The notes under the pieces are model-generated. The model ran no database searches. It was not told the origin of the DNA and saw only the letters and a program-made list of their open reading frames with translations. From Progne subis subis (taxonomy: Eukaryota > Chordata > Aves > Passeriformes > Hirundinidae), in NCBI GenBank assembly GCA_022316685.1, contig JAKJHU010000568.1:120045-184044 (forward strand): a stretch of 64,000 nt of DNA, read 5' to 3'. How positions within the stretch are numbered: the first letter of the stretch is position 1; each line of letters opens with the position of its first letter. Made by a program: the position numbers and the translations under genes. This document shows, one piece after another, positions 61,446 to 64,000 of this stretch.

Positions 61446-63431
61446 CGCCAGGGAAAATCCTCTGACATCTCGGGCTGAGCGCAGGTAATTGCACCAACTA
61501 ACTCTCTGAGCACAATACCCCTACCCAACAACAGCATGCCTTTCCTTTCTGGCTGTGGCAACAATGCCATTGGTTTAATAAAAGCCTTTAAGAAGCTCTC
61601 TCTAGCCCTCAGGAAACTAACAAAAGGTCTTGAAATTACTGTGGAGTGACAAAATGATAGACTTAGGCAAGGGATGGTTATGCTTCAACTATTTGATGTG
61701 TAACTTTCTCAATTCTATGTATTCTTTCTCCTCCAAGCAGGGGATGAGCACTCATTTGGGTTGCAGCCAGGCCATGAACTCCCTGAGCTGCACTATCATC
61801 CTCCATTCTTGCCACATCTGGAGAATCAACTGGGCATGCATAATCTCTGTACCTTGTGCAAACAGTAAGTACCAAGTCAGAACAGAAAGGAAATGCTGTC
61901 TTCCCTCATTGTGGGCAAGAAGGCTCCATGGGAGTGAAGACTGCTGGACAAGGAAAGGAGGGAAGAGACAAAGCAGTATGCATACAAAGACTACCTATCC
62001 ATATGGAGGGGCTGCTGCTTTAGCCACAGGAGCTTTGACAATTGTGGCAGGATGGGAGAACCCAGGGAAGTCTTGGTGATTGTCAGCAGAGGAACAGCTT
62101 CAGATTGACTCCACAGCTCCTTTGCAGGCTTGCTGGTGGGACTAGTCAGGAAGCTGAGGACACCTTCAAGCCACTTGTAAGCTTCTGAATCTATGTGGTG
62201 TTACCACCTCAGGGATGAAGATGTACTTGGGAAGCAGAAACTGCCAAACTGAAGACTGCCCTGTTGCAGGGCGGACAGCCTGCTCATCCTGCATGACACT
62301 GGGAGAATGAAGCCTGCCTCTGTCAATATCCCAGCTGATCTAAGCAGGCCCAGCCTGAGTGCTTTTGTCTTGCTCCCGTGCTGACACCAAGCACAGCCCA
62401 TCAGCCCCTCCATGTCTACCCTTTGCATACTGCATGTTTCTAAAAAGAAGCTGGCTCTGAGTGGGACCTCCACTATTCTACTCAACTTTCTTGGCAAGGA
62501 AAAAGCAGGTTAAAATGAAGTTGCAGGATAGGTACAGCAGCATCTCTCATAGCTTCTTTTCGTGTGTGTTTCCTGAGTGGCAGGCAAGTCTCCATGAAGG
62601 CTGTCAGGATTCCCCAACTTTTCTGAGAATCTGTCCTGCAGGACCCTGCAAAAGGAAGTAGCATGGGCACCTGTGGAGGAAGGCTTGCAGTCATCAAAGC
62701 AACCCAAACCAGGACTGATATCTGAATATACTTGTATTTATCTATCAGCTGAGGAATTGTAGATCTGTTCTGTAACAATACAGGCCTTGCTAATGATTCA
62801 TTCTTGCATGCTGTTTACCATATCTTCATTTCCCACCCTGTGAGTATGTAGCTCAGTGCTCAGTAAGCTATGAGCACCATGTAGCAGATGACATCTCCTC
62901 AGCATTGCTGCCTGTGGTCCTGAGTGGCCTGTGGTCATGTAAGGGATGGCGCTAAGACTCAAAAGCACTTTGAGGAGAGAGCTTAAAGTAAGCTTGTCTT
63001 ACTTCTTCTGGTTAAAGTAAACTTGTCTTATATCTTCCTCCATTGTGCTTGACTTCTTTTATCTCTTTCCCAAAATGGGGTGGTCTCCCCTGTGCCTCAC
63101 TCTGTTCACATTGGTTTGCTTTTGCTACTGTATATTTAGAATGTTTCTTGTTTCCAGTCCCTTGTGCTCATTTTCTCCATTTAACTACTTGAAAACCTTT
63201 ATACTGAACCCGAATCCTACTTTGTCCCTTTGCTGATTACATGGTTTACAAACTTAACCACAAAGTGTGTCTAGCTGTGCCATCACAGTATTACAAAGTT
63301 CTTGGATGCTGCTTGCGGAACAGTAGTTGAGTATACTTACACACGTGCTTAAGAAAAGATGGTATTTGTTATGTCCTGATCAGTGTACTTGTAATTCATG
63401 GGTAACTAAAACTTTTGCTTTTGTTGCACAG
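61446..63431. other. Gene-free stretch, possible intron
   Basis: No repeat family or exon recognised. Small imperfect duplications occur, such as TTAAAGTAAGCTTGTCTTAC at 62981 with TTAAAGTAAACTTGTCTTAT at 63013. Several open frames of 60-150 codons on both strands have no recognisable content. It may be an intron of the gene that owns the exon at 63432. Confidence 0.4.
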
Positions 63432-63700
63432 CTCCCTGACTGTATTACAAATCTCTGAAAGTAGAGATGATATGGAGGGTGTGAGACAGGAAGACACTTG
63501 GAGAATGCAACTAGACCCAAAAGTGCCCAACCTTGACCTTCCTAAGATATTCTGCAAAGTTGCATACCTGATGAAGGGGCACATGCAACTAGATATTCCT
63601 CCACAGAATATGTGGCATGCCATCTGTCTGAACTGCTTGACATTTTTTGATCCTGGAAGTCTGAGGCCCATGGTGCTTGAGTTACTAGAGGGGATTTGAG
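63432..63700 (+). CDS. Unrecognised coding-like exon (possibly terminal)
   Basis: A strong acceptor (ACTTTTGCTTTTGTTGCACAG, ending at 63431) opens 88 codons with no stop until TGA at 63697-63699. The peptide includes QEDTWRMQLDPKVPNLDLPK, IFCKVAYLMKGHMQLDIPPQ and NMWHAICLNCLTFFDPGSLR. It has the residue mix of a folded, helical, intracellular protein (well spaced Leu, Trp, Cys and charged residues). I do not recognise the family. A GTACAT at 63701 could be a donor, but the stop precedes it, so this is either a last exon or a decayed internal exon. The orientation is opposite to CHRNA8, and the nearest upstream promoter-like element is the CpG island at 58.8-59.2 kb. Confidence 0.45.
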
Positions 63701-63959
63701 GTACATATCACCCACTTGTTTTCTTCATCTGAATGTGGACTTATGGCTGCGCTGCTGGCAGAATATTTTCAGTCCAGCCTCCTTCTCACATCAGGATCAT
63801 CCCCAGCAATAGGTCTCCCCCCATGCCTTTGCCAATGCCAAATCAGTTGTAACTTGACAATGACTAAGACAGTCTAGCTACAGTACATGAACAGTATACA
63901 TATAGAATTGTTTCTTGTTGTCCTTGTTGTCCCTGGCCAGACTTATGTCTTTGAGGACT
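63701..63959. other. Unannotated sequence at the window end
   Basis: Under 300 bases with no identifiable feature. It could be the 3' UTR of the exon before it. Confidence 0.3.
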
Positions 63960-64000
63960 TGTCGTGGTTTGACACTGGCCAAATGCCAAGCACCCACAAA
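63960..64000. mobile_element. Start of an ERV LTR cut by the window edge
   Basis: TGTCGTGGTTTGACACTGGC and CAAATGCCAAGCACCCAC match, from memory, one terminus of a common avian ERV LTR. Only 41 bases are visible, so orientation and completeness are unknown. Confidence 0.55.

Overview
This is vertebrate nuclear DNA, almost certainly from a bird and probably a songbird. The signs are CR1 LINE tails, several avian-style ERV LTR families, and multi-exon genes with GT-AG introns. There is one 100-N assembly gap (27053-27152).

Region 1 (about 3.4-47.1 kb, minus strand) is a neuronal nicotinic acetylcholine receptor alpha subunit of the alpha-7/alpha-8 type. The large last exon reads most like avian alpha-8, so I call it CHRNA8. 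Visible exons, in transcript order, are a putative signal-peptide exon 1 (47025-47103), exon 2 (31027-31166), exon 7 (26047-26241, loop-C Cys pair and M1), exon 8 (24688-24774, M2), exon 9 (9899-10008, M3) and exon 10 (3907-4428, cytoplasmic loop, M4 and stop). Their lengths and intron phases follow the alpha-7 gene plan. Exons 3-6, which encode most of the ligand-binding domain and the Cys-loop, cannot be found. They should lie between 26.2 and 31.0 kb, where a minus-strand LTR runs into the gap. Introns 8 and 1 hold CR1 fragments, solo LTRs and microsatellites.

Region 2 (47.8-61.4 kb) is an accessory block. It holds two same-orientation copies (minus strand) of a Topors-like RING-finger pseudogene unit. 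Copy 1 is split by a solo LTR (49.07-49.76 kb) and by a nearly intact, young, env-less class III (ERV-L-like) provirus (50225-56025). Copy 2 (60.33-61.45 kb) lacks the provirus and so acts as a built-in paralogous empty site. The provirus has LTRs differing by four substitutions and one indel, a 5-bp target duplication (GTACA), and gag and pol in one frame separated by a single UAG. Pol has an in-frame loss of most of RNase H, a His-to-Tyr change at an integrase zinc-ligand position, and a one-base slip near its end.

Region 3 (57.2-64.0 kb) has an inverted mate of the solo LTR, a CpG-rich island with a short minisatellite, a reverse CR1, an unrecognised but coding-like exon on the plus strand (63432-63700), and the first bases of another LTR at the window edge.

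The receptor gene encodes a subunit of a ligand-gated ion channel at neuronal membranes. The retroelements and pseudogenes are independent of it, except that two related LTRs sit in its introns and one of them borders the missing exons. I found no tRNA, rRNA or CRISPR.
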